This document shows positions 29,116 through 39,503 of a DNA stretch of 64,000 bases, piece after piece (position 1 is the first letter of the stretch; every line of letters begins with the position of its first letter). The DNA is from Vagococcus fluvialis (GTDB lineage Bacteria; Bacillota; Bacilli; Lactobacillales; Vagococcaceae): assembly GCF_003337315.1 (NCBI RefSeq), contig NZ_QPJV01000004.1, forward strand, positions 1 through 64,000, read 5' to 3'. Below the pieces are notes generated by a model. It saw only the letters and a list, made by a program, of their open reading frames with translations, had not been told where the DNA came from and made no database searches. Position numbers and translations under genes: made by a program.

Positions 29116-31110
29116 ATGATTGAACGACAAACAAATAATACCTTTGATTTGGTCTCGAAATATGAGCCTTCTGGAGATCAACCAGAAGCAATAAAACAAA
29201 TAGTAGATAATATAAATAAACAAGAAAAAGCTCAAACTTTATTAGGTGTAACAGGTTCAGGAAAAACCTTTACTATGTCTAATGTGATTAAGGAAGTTAA
29301 TAAGCCAACTCTTATAATTGCCCACAATAAAACACTAGCAGGACAATTATATTCTGAGTTTAAAGAATTTTTCCCTAATAATGCAGTGGAATATTTTGTA
29401 AGTTACTACGATTACTATCAACCAGAAGCTTACGTTCCTTCAAGTGATACTTATATTGAAAAAGATTCAAGTGTCAATGATGAGATTGATAAACTACGTC
29501 ACTCAGCCACAAGCTCTTTACTTGAGCGAAATGATGTGATTGTTGTCGCATCAGTTTCTTGTATTTACGGTTTAGGTGATCCAAAAGAATACCAAGAGCA
29601 GGTTCTTTCTTTACGTGTCGGTATGGAAATGGAAAGAGATCAGTTGCTACGTTCTTTAGTTGATATTCAATTTGACCGAAACGATATTGATTTTCAGCGT
29701 GGGCGTTTTAGAGTTCGTGGAGATGTTGTGGAAATTTTCCTTGCTTCTCGTGATGAGCTTGCTCTTCGTGTTGAGTTTTTCGGTGATGAGATTGATAGAA
29801 TCAGAGAGTTTAACGCTTTGACGGGTGAAGTTATGTCAGACACAGAACATGTAGCTATTTTCCCGGCCACTCACTTTGTGACCAATGAGGATCAGATGGA
29901 AGAAGCCATTGCGAGAATTCAAGATGAATTAGATGGACGCTTAAAAGAACTTAGAAGTGATGAAAAATTGTTAGAGGCTCAAAGATTAGAGCAGCGAACC
30001 AATTATGATATTGAAATGATGCGTGAGATGGGCTATTGTTCTGGAATTGAAAACTACTCTAGACAAATGGAAAACAGAAAAGAAGGCGAGCCACCTTATA
30101 CGTTAATTGACTTCTTTCCAGATGACTTTTTAATTATGGTAGATGAGTCTCATGTCACAATGCCACAAATTAGAGGTATGTATAACGGAGATAGAGCTAG
30201 AAAACAAATGCTTGTTGATTACGGTTTTAGATTACCAAGTGCTTTAGATAACAGACCGCTACAATTGTCAGAGTTTGAAGATCATGTGAATCAAATTCTT
30301 TATGTGTCAGCAACACCTGGCCCATATGAAGGCGAACAAACTGACTTAGTAGCAGAGCAAATCATTAGACCAACAGGTTTACTTGATCCAATTATTGATG
30401 TGCGACCTATTATGGGACAAATTGATGATTTAGTTGGAGAAATTAATGAGCGAGTTGAGAAAAATGAGCGTGTCTTTATTACTACCTTAACTAAAAAAAT
30501 GTCAGAAGACTTGACAGATTACTTTAAAGAATTAGGTATTAAAGTTAAGTACTTACATAGTGATATTAAAACTTTAGAGCGAACAGAGATTATTCGAGAT
30601 TTACGACTAGGTGAGTTTGATGTTTTAATCGGAATTAACTTGTTACGAGAAGGTATTGATGTACCAGAAGTATCTCTAGTAGCAATTCTTGATGCTGATA
30701 AGGAAGGTTTCTTAAGAAGTGAACGTTCACTTGTCCAAACGATTGGACGAGCAGCTCGTAATGAAAACGGAAAAGTAATTATGTACGCTGATAAGATGAC
30801 TGATTCCATGACTAAAGCTATTGAGGAAACTCAGCGAAGAAGAAGTATTCAGGAAGCTTATAATAAAGAACATGGTATTGTTCCTAAAACAATTATTAAA
30901 GAAATTCGTGATTTAATTAGAATCTCTAAAGATAATGAGGAAGAAGAAAATGTTAGTTTAACAGAACAATATGAGTCACTTAATAAAGATGAGAAAAAAG
31001 AATTATTATTTGAATTAGAAAGTCAAATGAAACAAGCAGCCAAAGACTTAGACTTTGAAAAAGCAGCAACACTAAGAGATACAATACTTGAGTTGAAGTC
31101 TGGCAAGTAA
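29116..31110 (+). CDS. uvrB: Excinuclease ABC subunit B
   Basis: 664-residue damage-verification helicase of nucleotide excision repair. Walker A is [10 protein letters not shown] (about 45-54). The DNA-gripping beta-hairpin region contains [20 protein letters not shown]. Helicase motifs include VDESH and a C-terminal QTIGRAARN. The UVR domain at the C-terminus (about 625-660, [15 protein letters not shown]) binds UvrC/UvrA. AAAGGAGAA precedes ATG 29116. uvrA follows by 14 bp under a shared SOS promoter. Confidence 0.97.
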   Translation: MIERQTNNTFDLVSKYEPSGDQPEAIKQIVDNINKQEKAQTLLGVTGSGKTFTMSNVIKEVNKPTLIIAHNKTLAGQLYSEFKEFFPNNAVEYFVSYYDYYQPEAYVPSSDTYIEKDSSVNDEIDKLRHSATSSLLERNDVIVVASVSCIYGLGDPKEYQEQVLSLRVGMEMERDQLLRSLVDIQFDRNDIDFQRGRFRVRGDVVEIFLASRDELALRVEFFGDEIDRIREFNALTGEVMSDTEHVAIFPATHFVTNEDQMEEAIARIQDELDGRLKELRSDEKLLEAQRLEQRTNYDIEMMREMGYCSGIENYSRQMENRKEGEPPYTLIDFFPDDFLIMVDESHVTMPQIRGMYNGDRARKQMLVDYGFRLPSALDNRPLQLSEFEDHVNQILYVSATPGPYEGEQTDLVAEQIIRPTGLLDPIIDVRPIMGQIDDLVGEINERVEKNERVFITTLTKKMSEDLTDYFKELGIKVKYLHSDIKTLERTEIIRDLRLGEFDVLIGINLLREGIDVPEVSLVAILDADKEGFLRSERSLVQTIGRAARNENGKVIMYADKMTDSMTKAIEETQRRRSIQEAYNKEHGIVPKTIIKEIRDLIRISKDNEEEENVSLTEQYESLNKDEKKELLFELESQMKQAAKDLDFEKAATLRDTILELKSGK

Positions 31111-31124
31111 GGGGAGAAAAATAA

Positions 31125-33953
31125 ATGGCAAATGATAAAATCGTCATTAGAGGAGCGAGAGCTCATAATTTAAAAAACATTGATGTGACAATTCCTCGTG
31201 ACAAATTAGTAGTTATTACAGGACTTTCTGGTTCAGGAAAAAGTTCTCTAGCATTTGATACACTTTATGCTGAAGGACAACGCCGTTATGTTGAAAGTTT
31301 ATCTGCTTATGCTAGACAGTTTTTAGGTCAGATGGATAAACCAGATGTGGATAGTATTGATGGCTTAAGCCCAGCAATTTCTATTGACCAAAAGACAACT
31401 AGTAAAAACCCAAGATCAACAGTGGGAACTGTTACTGAAATTAATGATTACTTAAGATTATTATATGCTAGAGTAGGACACCCGATTTGTCCAAATGATG
31501 GCACAGAAATTAGTAGTCAATCACCAGAACAAATGACAGATAGAGTCTTAGAATTAGAAGAAAGAACCAAAATTCAAATCTTAGCTCCAATTGTTAGAGG
31601 AAAAAAAGGACAGCATAAAAAGATTTTTGAAAAAGTTAAAAAAGAAGGTTTTGTCCGTGTCCGTGTTGACGGAGAAACCTATGACATTGAGGAAGTACCA
31701 GAATTAGAAAAAAATAAGAAACACGATATTGAAATCGTTGTTGACCGTATTGTGATTAAAGACGGCGTTAGGTCAAGACTATTTGATTCTTTTGAAATGG
31801 CACTTAGATTATCAGAAGGTTATGCATTAGTTGATGTGACTGGTGGAGAAGAGATTCTGTTTAGTGAGCATTACGCCTGTCCATATTGCGGGTTTACTGT
31901 TGGCGAAATTGAACCTCGATTATTCTCTTTTAACACACCTTTTGGGGCTTGTCCTGATTGTGATGGCTTGAGTATTAAACTAGAGGTTGATGAGGATTTA
32001 GTCATTCCGGATAGAAGTAAAACCTTAAGAGAAGGAGCTATTTCTCCTTGGAATCCAATTAGTTCAAACTACTATCCACAAATGCTTGAACAAGCCTGTG
32101 AGCAGTTTGGCATTGATTTTGATACACCTTATGAAAAATTAGAAGAAGAGCAAAAAGCTATTTTAATGACAGGCTCAAATGGAGATGAATTCCATTTTCA
32201 TTATGAAAATGAGTTTGGTGGTGTTCGAGATGTGGATATTCCATTTGAAGGTATTTTAAAGAATATCAAACGTCGTTATCACGAAACAAATAGTGATTAT
32301 ACAAGAGAACAAATGAAGCTTTATATGACAGAATTAACTTGTGCGAGTTGTCATGGTTACAGATTAAATGACGAAGCCTTGTCTGTTAAAGTTGATGGGA
32401 AACATATTGGTGAGATTAGTAATTTATCAGTTGGTGACTCTTTATCTTATTTTGGAGATGTGTCATTTGGTGAGCAAGAACAAATGATAGCTGCTCCAAT
32501 TTTAAAAGAAATCAAAGACCGCTTAAGTTTCTTACAAAATGTTGGTTTGAACTATTTAACTTTAAGCCGCTCAGCAGGAACTTTATCTGGTGGGGAAGCT
32601 CAACGTATTCGTCTAGCTACTCAAATTGGTTCAAATCTTTCTGGTGTGTTATATATCTTAGATGAGCCTTCAATTGGGTTACATCAAAGAGATAATAATC
32701 GTTTAATCGATTCTTTGCAAAAAATGCGTGATTTAGGTAATACCTTAATCGTTGTTGAACATGATGAAGATACCATGAGAGCAGCGGATTATCTGATTGA
32801 TATTGGACCTGGCGCTGGTGAGTTGGGTGGAGAGATTATTGCAGCTGGAACACCTAAAGAAGTTGAAAAAAATAAAGCTTCTTTAACTGGTCAATATTTA
32901 TCAGGTAAAAAACAAATTCCAGTACCAACCACAAGAAGAACTGGTAATGGTAAAGAAATTGTTGTTAAAGGTGCAAGTGAAAACAACTTAAAAAATCTAA
33001 ATGTAGCGTTCCCGTTAGGTAAGTTTGTTGCCGTAACTGGAGTTTCTGGTTCAGGGAAAAGTACTTTAGTTAATGAAATTTTGAAGAAAGCATTAGCTCA
33101 AAAAATTAATCGTAACTCTGAGAAACCTGGTAAGTACAAATCGATTACTGGCTATGAAGATATCGAAAAAATTATTGATATTGATCAAAGTCCGATTGGA
33201 AGAACACCAAGAAGCAATCCTGCAACTTATACAAGTGTCTTTGATGATATTCGTGATTTATTCGCTAAAACAAATGAAGCTAAAATTAGAGGATATAAAA
33301 AAGGTCGTTTTAGTTTTAACGTTAAAGGCGGTCGTTGTGAAGCTTGTCGTGGTGATGGAATCATAAAAATCGAGATGCACTTTTTACCTGATGTTTATGT
33401 ACCATGTGAAGTGTGTCATGGACATCGTTATAACTCAGAAACATTAGAAGTGAAATACAAAGGAAAAAATATTGCTGAGATTTTAGAGATGACTGTTGAA
33501 GAGGCAGTCGATTTCTTCAAAGCAATTCCTAAAATTCATCGTAAGATGCAAACAATTGTTGATGTAGGCTTAGGTTATGTGAAACTAGGACAATCAGCAA
33601 CCACTCTTTCTGGTGGAGAAGCACAGCGTATGAAATTAGCAAGTGAACTACATAAACGCTCATCTGGTAAAAACTTTTATATTTTAGATGAGCCAACAAC
33701 TGGTCTACACGCTGATGATATTAGTCGTTTGATTGGTGTCTTAACTCGTTTAGTGGATGCAGGAAACACAGTACTTGTGATTGAGCATAACTTAGATGTG
33801 ATTAAGACAGCTGACTATATTATTGACTTAGGTCCTGAAGGTGGAGATGGTGGTGGAACAATAGTTACTACTGGTACACCTGAGGAAGTTATCACAGTTG
33901 AAGAAAGTTACACAGGTTACTATTTAAAAGAAGTTATGGAAAGATTTAATTAA
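31125..33953 (+). CDS. uvrA: Excinuclease ABC subunit A
   Basis: 942-residue ABC-type damage sensor of nucleotide excision repair. Two nucleotide-binding modules each have a Walker A (GLSGSGKSS near residue 33; GVSGSGKST near 640) and a signature (LSGGEAQRI and LSGGEAQRM). The zinc modules are visible: CPYC...CPDC near 254-282 and CEAC...CEVC near 740-766. AGGGGAG precedes ATG 31125. It is second in uvrBA; its terminator has been split by the insertion sequence downstream. Confidence 0.97.
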   Translation: MANDKIVIRGARAHNLKNIDVTIPRDKLVVITGLSGSGKSSLAFDTLYAEGQRRYVESLSAYARQFLGQMDKPDVDSIDGLSPAISIDQKTTSKNPRSTVGTVTEINDYLRLLYARVGHPICPNDGTEISSQSPEQMTDRVLELEERTKIQILAPIVRGKKGQHKKIFEKVKKEGFVRVRVDGETYDIEEVPELEKNKKHDIEIVVDRIVIKDGVRSRLFDSFEMALRLSEGYALVDVTGGEEILFSEHYACPYCGFTVGEIEPRLFSFNTPFGACPDCDGLSIKLEVDEDLVIPDRSKTLREGAISPWNPISSNYYPQMLEQACEQFGIDFDTPYEKLEEEQKAILMTGSNGDEFHFHYENEFGGVRDVDIPFEGILKNIKRRYHETNSDYTREQMKLYMTELTCASCHGYRLNDEALSVKVDGKHIGEISNLSVGDSLSYFGDVSFGEQEQMIAAPILKEIKDRLSFLQNVGLNYLTLSRSAGTLSGGEAQRIRLATQIGSNLSGVLYILDEPSIGLHQRDNNRLIDSLQKMRDLGNTLIVVEHDEDTMRAADYLIDIGPGAGELGGEIIAAGTPKEVEKNKASLTGQYLSGKKQIPVPTTRRTGNGKEIVVKGASENNLKNLNVAFPLGKFVAVTGVSGSGKSTLVNEILKKALAQKINRNSEKPGKYKSITGYEDIEKIIDIDQSPIGRTPRSNPATYTSVFDDIRDLFAKTNEAKIRGYKKGRFSFNVKGGRCEACRGDGIIKIEMHFLPDVYVPCEVCHGHRYNSETLEVKYKGKNIAEILEMTVEEAVDFFKAIPKIHRKMQTIVDVGLGYVKLGQSATTLSGGEAQRMKLASELHKRSSGKNFYILDEPTTGLHADDISRLIGVLTRLVDAGNTVLVIEHNLDVIKTADYIIDLGPEGGDGGGTIVTTGTPEEVITVEESYTGYYLKEVMERFN

Positions 33954-34044
33954 AAATCGATAAAAAAAGAGCAATGACATTATAAAATGTACCCTATAGA
34001 TTGGACACGAAAAAAAAAGCGTGCCTTCTATAGGGTATTTTTAT

Positions 34045-34515
34045 ATGATAAATAAAAAAGACGTGACTAAAATGGGTATTAATAAATTTACCACTGAAGA
34101 AATTGAAGAGTTAAAACAAAATCCATATGTCAAACGAGTGAGCAGTTCTTCGATAACTTACACAAAAGAATTTAAAGAATTATTTGTGCTCAAACACTCT
34201 GAAGGGCAGTTACCCCATCAAATTTTTAGTGATGCTGGATTTGATATTACTGTGTTGAAACAGCGTAGAATTAATACTGCCAGCCACAGGTGGCGCGAAA
34301 AAGCAAAACAAGGAGAAAGTCTAGAAGATTTACGACTTGGCAATAGTAGTCGCCCAAGACACAAAGAGTTAACTGAAAAAGAAGAATTAAAACGCTTAAA
34401 AGCAGAAGTGGCTTATCTAAAAGCTGAAAATGATTTTTTAAAAAAGCTAGAACAAGCAGAGAGAGAGGCGATTTGGAAAGCAAACTCACGGTCCACGAAA
34501 AATTCGAAGTCATAA
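34045..34515 (+). CDS. IS3-family transposase OrfA
   Basis: 156 residues from ATG 34045. AGGG lies upstream at about 34032-34035; the frame is open from GTG 34021. The N-terminal helix-turn-helix region (YTKEFKELFVLKHSEGQLP onward) recognises the IS ends. The C-terminal leucine-zipper helix (LTEKEELKRLKAEVAYLKAE) drives oligomerisation. The gene overlaps orfB in the -1 frame. OrfA alone normally regulates; the OrfAB fusion made by frameshifting is the transposase. Confidence 0.88.
   Translation: MINKKDVTKMGINKFTTEEIEELKQNPYVKRVSSSSITYTKEFKELFVLKHSEGQLPHQIFSDAGFDITVLKQRRINTASHRWREKAKQGESLEDLRLGNSSRPRHKELTEKEELKRLKAEVAYLKAENDFLKKLEQAEREAIWKANSRSTKNSKS
34440..34446 (+). promoter_or_regulatory. 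Programmed -1 frameshift heptamer A AAA AAG
   Basis: The orfA codons TTA AAA AAG place A AAA AAG in the zero frame. Slipping back one base continues without a stop into orfB. This is the canonical IS3 slippery sequence and would give the OrfAB fusion. Confidence 0.85.
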
Positions 34516-35384
34516 GAAGACTCAGAGAGAAACATCAGAAAGTAACACAGGTGAAGCACCTGTGCCAGCTAGCAGGAGTGTCTCGTTCGGGTTACTATCA
34601 TTACCTCCAAACATGCTTAGAGGCCTCTATTAAAAATCAACAAGATTACTCAGACTATACCTTGATTCTAGAAGCATACCGATTCAAGAACCGAAATAAA
34701 GGTGCTCGTTTAATCAAAATGACATTAGAAAAATACTTTAATACAGTCATGAACCTAAAAAAGATTAGACGTTTGATGAAAAAATTTAATCTTGTTTGTC
34801 CTATCAGAAAAGCAAATCCTTATCGACGAATGGCAAAAACACTCGGCACTAGTAACCATCATCCAAACCATCTTAATCGCCAATTCAATCCACCAAAACC
34901 TAGAAAGATATTTTTGACAGATATCACCTATCTACATTATCAAAATAAGCATGCTTATCTTTCAACAATTAAAGATAGTTGTACAAAAGAAATTGTAGCT
35001 TATCGTGTTTCACCAAACTTAAAACTTGATTTTGTCTTAGAAACATTAGAAGATTTGACTCCGTATCTAACGAACAGAGAAGAGTCAACTGCTCTCATTC
35101 ATTCTGATCAAGGATGTCACTATACATCCAATGGATTTCAATCGCGAGTGAAAGAACTAGGTTTAATTCAATCAATGTCCCGTAGGGGCAACTGCTGGGA
35201 CAATGCACCGCAAGAATCCTTTTATGGTCATATGAAAGATGAACTAAATCTTGACGCCTGTGTGACCTATGATGATGTTGTCACAGAAGTAGACGACTAC
35301 ATGGATTACTACAATCATTACCGTGGTCAGTGGACACTAAACAGAATGACGCCGCAGAACTACTATGAATCGTTATGCACATAA
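34473..35384 (+). CDS. IS3-family transposase OrfB (DDE integrase)
   Basis: Helix-turn-helix segment near the start (VKHLCQLAGVSRSGYYHYL), HTH_21-like region, then an rve integrase core. The three catalytic acids are in LTDITYLH, IHSDQGCHYTS and NAPQESFYGHMKDE. The family ending YYNHYRGQWTLNRMTPQNY is present. No ribosome site precedes the TTG at 34473, so expression is expected as the OrfAB fusion. No disruption seen. Confidence 0.93.
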   Translation: MESKLTVHEKFEVIRRLREKHQKVTQVKHLCQLAGVSRSGYYHYLQTCLEASIKNQQDYSDYTLILEAYRFKNRNKGARLIKMTLEKYFNTVMNLKKIRRLMKKFNLVCPIRKANPYRRMAKTLGTSNHHPNHLNRQFNPPKPRKIFLTDITYLHYQNKHAYLSTIKDSCTKEIVAYRVSPNLKLDFVLETLEDLTPYLTNREESTALIHSDQGCHYTSNGFQSRVKELGLIQSMSRRGNCWDNAPQESFYGHMKDELNLDACVTYDDVVTEVDDYMDYYNHYRGQWTLNRMTPQNYYESLCT

Positions 35385-35497
35385 AAAAGATGACTTCCTC
35401 TTTAGGAAATCATCTTGATGACAGACGAACTCTTTTTTATTATGTCCTTGACATAGGGTACATTTTATTAGCTAATGTCATTGCTCTTTTTATTTGA

Positions 35498-36229
35498 TTA
35501 ATCATTTACTCTTCTGATTTCTCGTTTGTAGTTCATTAAATAGGTTATGACTGAAAAAATAAAAATTAATACGAAAAGAGTGATGTAAACAGGGATAATA
35601 GTAAGTCCTGTTTCAGTGAATCCGACGATTGTTTTTAAAAAGTTAAAAAAATGACTTTTAAGAATAGGACCACCTAATTGAAGAATAATACCCAAAACAA
35701 GTGGAATGATGATAACAGTTGCGATAGTTACATTTTTTTTATAGCCGCTAACTCGATCATGGAATGTTCCAATCACAGATGATAAAGAAGCACCAAATAA
35801 AAAGAATAAAAATAAGAATAAAAAACTTTGCCAATAGTTATCTCCAACATAAATATCAGAAAGAAACAGAGTTATTTTTAAATAATTTACTAATAAATTA
35901 TTTGCTATTAATTTAAAGACAATCAAAAAGGCTGCTAAAAATGCTGAAATAGTTGTATTTGAAATTAAATAGCTGATAAAAATATTATTTCGAGACATTC
36001 CGTTTTGAATAAATAGTTTAAAATCTGTACTAACACCAAATAAGGCGATAACAAAAACAAAAACGAATGACGTAAACATAGCGTCGGATCTAATAGTAAC
36101 ATCTGTACCAGAAATTAAGATACTAATTAAAGGAAATAAAATTGAGAAAAAGATGAAATAACCAAAAAAGAAACTAATTGATTTCATTTGGTATTTTAAA
36201 CGATAAGAAAATGCCGTTGATAATTTCAT
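35498..36229 (-). CDS. ABC-2 type transporter permease
   Basis: 243 residues with six hydrophobic segments (about 18-38, 50-68, 90-112, 132-152, 167-187, 210-232) and no enzymatic motif. It resembles permeases of GntR-linked ABC systems of the YtrA type. It lies 9 bp downstream of its ATPase gene. Such systems respond to cell-wall antibiotics in Bacillus; the substrate here is unknown. Confidence 0.8.
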   Translation of the reverse strand: MKLSTAFSYRLKYQMKSISFFFGYFIFFSILFPLISILISGTDVTIRSDAMFTSFVFVFVIALFGVSTDFKLFIQNGMSRNNIFISYLISNTTISAFLAAFLIVFKLIANNLLVNYLKITLFLSDIYVGDNYWQSFLFLFLFFLFGASLSSVIGTFHDRVSGYKKNVTIATVIIIPLVLGIILQLGGPILKSHFFNFLKTIVGFTETGLTIIPVYITLFVLIFIFSVITYLMNYKREIRRVND

Positions 36230-36238
36230 TTATAGAAC

Positions 36239-37087
36239 CTACTTTCTTTTAGTTAATTGAACGAAGTAATTTTGAAGTGTAACGGGTTTAGCTGTAACTT
36301 CCTGTGGCAAATCAGTAGGTATCGTACCAGTTAAATATACCGTATAGTAATCACCCAGGGATTCACTACCAATTAAGGAATAGTTTTCTGCTATATCAGT
36401 TATCATATCTTTTGGTCCAGAAAGAGCAAAATTACTTCTGATTAAAGTTTCAACATCGCTATCTACTTTAACTCGACCATCATTAATTACAATGACATTT
36501 TCTAAAAGCGTTGAAATTTCTTCAATTAAGTGAGTTGAAATAATAAAAGAACGACTTCTTTCTTCGTAAGTTTCAATTAAATAAGAATAAAATAATTCTC
36601 TATGAGCAGCATCTAATCCTAAAACAGGTTCATCTAAAAAGATGTAATCATATGGTACTGACAAAGCGACTATTAATTTTGCAATACTTCGATAACCTGT
36701 TGATAATTTTTTGAATGTTAATTTAGTATTTAATTCAAATGCTTCAGTCATTTGAGTTGCTAATTTCCAATCGAAAGAACCGTAGAAAGCCTCGGAAATT
36801 TTGTACATGTCCTTAATTTTCATATTAGAAGGAAATAGATTATCTTCACTCATTAAATAGACTTTATTAAGGAGTGCTTCATTATCAAAAATAGAAACGC
36901 CATCTAACATAACAGCCCCACTGCTAGGAATACTGCGGCTATTAATAATATTAAGTAAACTACTTTTACCAGCTCCATTTCTACCAAGTAACCCATAAAT
37001 CGTATTTGGTTTTAGAGTAAGATTAATTTCAGTTAAAGCTTGCTTTTCTTTGTATTTCTTAGTGATATTTTTAATTTCTAGTGTCAT
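36239..37087 (-). CDS. ABC transporter ATP-binding protein
   Basis: 282 residues. Walker A is GRNGAGKSS (about 34-42), Q-loop region LMSEDNLFP, a degenerate signature LSTGYRSIAKL (G at the fourth position in place of the usual LSGGQ pattern), Walker B YIFLDEPVLGLD and the switch histidine in ISTHLIEE. The signature form LSTGY is usual for this subclass. Its start overlaps the GntR stop by 4 bp. Confidence 0.9.
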   Translation of the reverse strand: MTLEIKNITKKYKEKQALTEINLTLKPNTIYGLLGRNGAGKSSLLNIINSRSIPSSGAVMLDGVSIFDNEALLNKVYLMSEDNLFPSNMKIKDMYKISEAFYGSFDWKLATQMTEAFELNTKLTFKKLSTGYRSIAKLIVALSVPYDYIFLDEPVLGLDAAHRELFYSYLIETYEERSRSFIISTHLIEEISTLLENVIVINDGRVKVDSDVETLIRSNFALSGPKDMITDIAENYSLIGSESLGDYYTVYLTGTIPTDLPQEVTAKPVTLQNYFVQLTKRK

Positions 37088-37452
37088 GCTCGATACCCTC
37101 TTTCAAGAATTTCTTTAAGTTCATCTAAATTAATATTTAATTTTTTAGCTTCTTCAATTAATTTATTAACATCTTTAGTCAAAAATTCTTCTTTTCTAAT
37201 CATCCTAACTTTCTCCTTTGCTCCATCTAAAACAAACATTCCAATTCCTCTTTTTTTCTCAATCAATCCATCATCTACTAAAATATTCACCCCTTTTAAC
37301 ACTGTTGCAGGGTTAATTTGATAACTTTTAGAAATTTCAGTTGTTGATGGAATCTGATGACCTTCTTCATAAGCTCCGTTTAAGATACCTAAAGAAATCT
37401 GATCAGCTACTTGTTGAAAGAGTGGTTTGTCGCTTGTGTAATTAAATTCCAT
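37084..37452 (-). CDS. GntR-family regulator, YtrA type
   Basis: 122 residues. A winged-helix GntR domain (about 8-75: PLFQQVADQISLGILNGAY, IPSTTEISKSYQINPATVLKG) is followed by a short helical tail, the layout of the YtrA subfamily that controls adjacent ABC transporter genes. It is the first gene of a three-gene operon. GAGGTGAATTC precedes ATG 37452. A 9-bp perfect dyad lies in its promoter, consistent with autorepression. Confidence 0.9.
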   Translation of the reverse strand: MEFNYTSDKPLFQQVADQISLGILNGAYEEGHQIPSTTEISKSYQINPATVLKGVNILVDDGLIEKKRGIGMFVLDGAKEKVRMIRKEEFLTKDVNKLIEEAKKLNINLDELKEILERGYRA

Positions 37453-37475
37453 GAATTCACCTCATCGCTTAATCG

Positions 37476-37524
37476 GTTAGTTACTTATGTAACTAACTAT
37501 ATAACGTTAGTTTGAAAAAGTCAA
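37476..37524 (-). promoter_or_regulatory. Promoter and operator of the GntR-ABC operon
   Basis: On the minus strand TTGACT (37524-37519), 17 bp, TATAGT (37501-37496). The inverted repeat GTTAGTTAC (37476-37484) with GTAACTAAC (37489-37497) overlaps the -10 and the start site, a classic repressor position. Binding by the YtrA-like regulator is inferred. Confidence 0.78.
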
Positions 37525-37597
37525 AACATATTTATGACTATCTTATGATACACCAGGTATGTTATAATATAAGAATTGAGAATAGGGAGTGAAGAAA

Positions 37598-38494
37598 ATG
37601 AACGGAAAACAAATAGATAGTCTTCAATTAGTTGTAATTACAGGTATGAGTGGGGCTGGAAAAACCGTTGCTGTACAAAGCTTTGAGGACATGGGCTTTT
37701 TCTGTATTGACAACTTACCTCCAACATTGATTCCAAAATTTTGGGAATTAATTAAAGAATCTGGAAAAATTACAAAAATTGCTCTAGTTATTGATTTAAG
37801 ATCACGTGCTTTTTTTGAAGAAATTCAAAGTATGTTAATTGAAATTGAAAACACAAAATTAGTAGATACAACGATTATGTTTTTAGAGGCTTCAGACAAA
37901 GAGTTAGTATCTCGTTATAAAGAAACAAGAAGAACTCATCCACTTGCTATGGATGGTTTAGTGACAGAAGGAATTATTAAAGAGCGTAGTTTATTAAGTG
38001 AATTAAAAGGTGAAGCTCAACTAGTTATTGATACAACTAATTTAGCACCAAGAGAACTACGTGAAAAAATTATGGCTAACTTTAAATCAAATGATACATC
38101 GACTTTCCGTGTTGAAATGGTTTCATTTGGCTTTAAATACGGATTACCAATTGATGCAGATGTGGTAATGGATGTCAGATTTTTACCTAATCCTCATTAT
38201 GTGCCGGAATTACGTCCTATGACAGGAAAAGATAAACCAGTTTATGACTATGTTATGGCAAGTGAGATGACGGAAGATTTTTATCAACAATATGAAAAAT
38301 TAATGTTATCAATCTTACCTGGCTACATTAAAGAAGGAAAAATGAGTTTAACGATTGCCATTGGCTGTACTGGTGGGCAACACCGTTCAGTAGCCTTAAC
38401 TGAAAGATTAGGTAAACGAATTTCAGAAGACTATAAAACAAATATTACACATCGCGATATAGGGAAAAGAAAGGAAACTGTGAACCGATCATGA
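37598..38494 (+). CDS. rapZ: RNase adapter RapZ / nucleotide-binding protein YvcJ
   Basis: 298 residues from ATG 37598, chosen for AGGGAG eight bases upstream; GTG 37589 overlaps that site. P-loop GMSGAGKT and the family stretch [12 protein letters not shown] are at the N-terminus. The C-terminal domain has [16 protein letters not shown] and GCTGGQHRS. In Bacillus YvcJ is an NTP-binding protein; in E. coli RapZ steers GlmZ small RNA to RNase E. In Gram-positives the RNA role is unproven. TATAAT with an upstream TG is at 37563-37568. It overlaps the next gene by 4 bp in the conserved rapZ-glmR-whiA cluster. Confidence 0.93.
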   Translation: MNGKQIDSLQLVVITGMSGAGKTVAVQSFEDMGFFCIDNLPPTLIPKFWELIKESGKITKIALVIDLRSRAFFEEIQSMLIEIENTKLVDTTIMFLEASDKELVSRYKETRRTHPLAMDGLVTEGIIKERSLLSELKGEAQLVIDTTNLAPRELREKIMANFKSNDTSTFRVEMVSFGFKYGLPIDADVVMDVRFLPNPHYVPELRPMTGKDKPVYDYVMASEMTEDFYQQYEKLMLSILPGYIKEGKMSLTIAIGCTGGQHRSVALTERLGKRISEDYKTNITHRDIGKRKETVNRS

Positions 38495-39483
38495 AAACCT
38501 ACCGAATTAGAAGACCTAAGATAGTGGTCATCGGCGGCGGTACAGGTTTGCCTGTTATTTTGAAAGGCTTAAGATATCAAAGTGCTGATATTACAGCTGT
38601 TGTAACTGTTGCAGATGATGGGGGAAGCAGTGGCAAGTTAAGAGAAAGTGTTAACATGAGCCCTCCTGGAGATTTAAGAAATGTGTTAGTGGCTTTATCA
38701 GATATGCCACAAATGTATGAGAAAATTTTTCAATATCGATTCAAAAAGGAAGATGATTTTTTAGCCGATCATACAATTGGAAATTTAATTATTGCAGCTC
38801 TTTCTGAAATGAAAGAGAGTACTTATGATGCGATTCAATTATTAACAAAATTTATGCATGTTGATGGACATATCTATCCTGCTTCAGAAAAGTCTTTAAC
38901 CCTACATGCTAAATTTGTAGATGGTTCTGAGGTAGAAGGTGAATCAAAAATTGCTGAAGACCGTAAAAAAATTGATTATGTTTATGTGACAAATACTGAT
39001 GATGATGAAAAACCAAAAGCTGCTAGAAAAGTTATATCAGCTATTAAAGAAGCTGATATGATTGTTTTAGGGCCAGGAAGTCTCTACACAAGTATTTTAC
39101 CAAATTTAATGATTGAAGATTTAGGTAAAGCGATTGTTGAATCAGATGGTGAAGTAGTTTATATTTGTAACATTATGACTCAAAAAGGTGAGACAGAACA
39201 TTTTTCTGACGCAGAACATGTTAAAGTGTTACATGAACATCTAAATGCCAAATTTATTGATACTGTCTTAGTTAATACTGAGCCAATACCAGATGGTTAT
39301 ATGGATTTTGATGTGTATGATGAATACTTAGTCCAAGTGAAACATGATTTTAAAACATTAAGAGATGAAGAGTGCCGTGTGATTTCAGCTGACTTTTTAG
39401 AGTTGCGAGATGGCGGAGTTTTTCATGATGGGAATAAAGTAGTTGAAGAGTTATTCCGTTTAGTTTTTGGAACGAAATATTAA
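38491..39483 (+). CDS. glmR: GlmR/YvcK, UDP-sugar-binding regulator of gluconeogenic growth
   Basis: 330 residues with the CofD-like Rossmann fold: [16 protein letters not shown] at the N-terminus, [27 protein letters not shown] and [13 protein letters not shown]. In Bacillus it binds UDP-GlcNAc and stimulates GlmS, directing carbon into cell-wall precursors on non-glycolytic substrates. It starts within the end of rapZ and is followed 20 bp later by whiA. Confidence 0.92.
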   Translation: MKTYRIRRPKIVVIGGGTGLPVILKGLRYQSADITAVVTVADDGGSSGKLRESVNMSPPGDLRNVLVALSDMPQMYEKIFQYRFKKEDDFLADHTIGNLIIAALSEMKESTYDAIQLLTKFMHVDGHIYPASEKSLTLHAKFVDGSEVEGESKIAEDRKKIDYVYVTNTDDDEKPKAARKVISAIKEADMIVLGPGSLYTSILPNLMIEDLGKAIVESDGEVVYICNIMTQKGETEHFSDAEHVKVLHEHLNAKFIDTVLVNTEPIPDGYMDFDVYDEYLVQVKHDFKTLRDEECRVISADFLELRDGGVFHDGNKVVEELFRLVFGTKY

Positions 39484-39503
39484 AGAAAAAGGGGTGAGTC
39501 AGG

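Larger units (their letters stand above)
33983..35467 (+). mobile_element. Complete IS3-family insertion sequence, 1485 bp
   Basis: The ends share TAAAATGTACCCTAT as an inverted repeat (33983-33997 and 35453-35467), then diverge and match again at GGACA. Both sides carry TTA (33980-33982 and 35468-35470), a 3-bp target duplication typical of IS3 elements. Two overlapping frames encode orfA and a DDE integrase orfB linked by a slippery heptamer. Both frames are intact, so the element looks active and recent. TTGACA sits at the right end (35448-35453). The TAAAAT start is preferred over the inner TGTACC because it gives the duplication. Confidence 0.92.
33964..35491. terminator. uvrA / ABC bidirectional terminator, split by an IS
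   Basis: The left arm 33964-33982 (AAAAAGAGCAATGACATTA) and right arm 35473-35491 are exact reverse complements over 19 bp. They are separated only by the IS and one TTA duplication. Removing these restores a stem with the two-base loop GC, ten bases after the uvrA stop and just after the stop of the convergent ABC permease. In the present sequence the arms are 1.5 kb apart and probably cannot form a working terminator. Confidence 0.9.

Noticed and set aside
30519-30809. 96-codon frame antisense to uvrB
   Set aside because: Lies wholly inside uvrB with no start signals; shadow of the real gene.
33154-33366. 70-codon plus-strand frame inside uvrA
   Set aside because: Frame-shifted shadow within a conserved part of uvrA; no ribosome site.
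33988-35462. Alternative IS boundaries at TGTACC/GGTACA
   Set aside because: These give no target duplication; boundaries five bases further out give TTA on both sides, rebuild the terminator and set the junction promoter spacing at 17.
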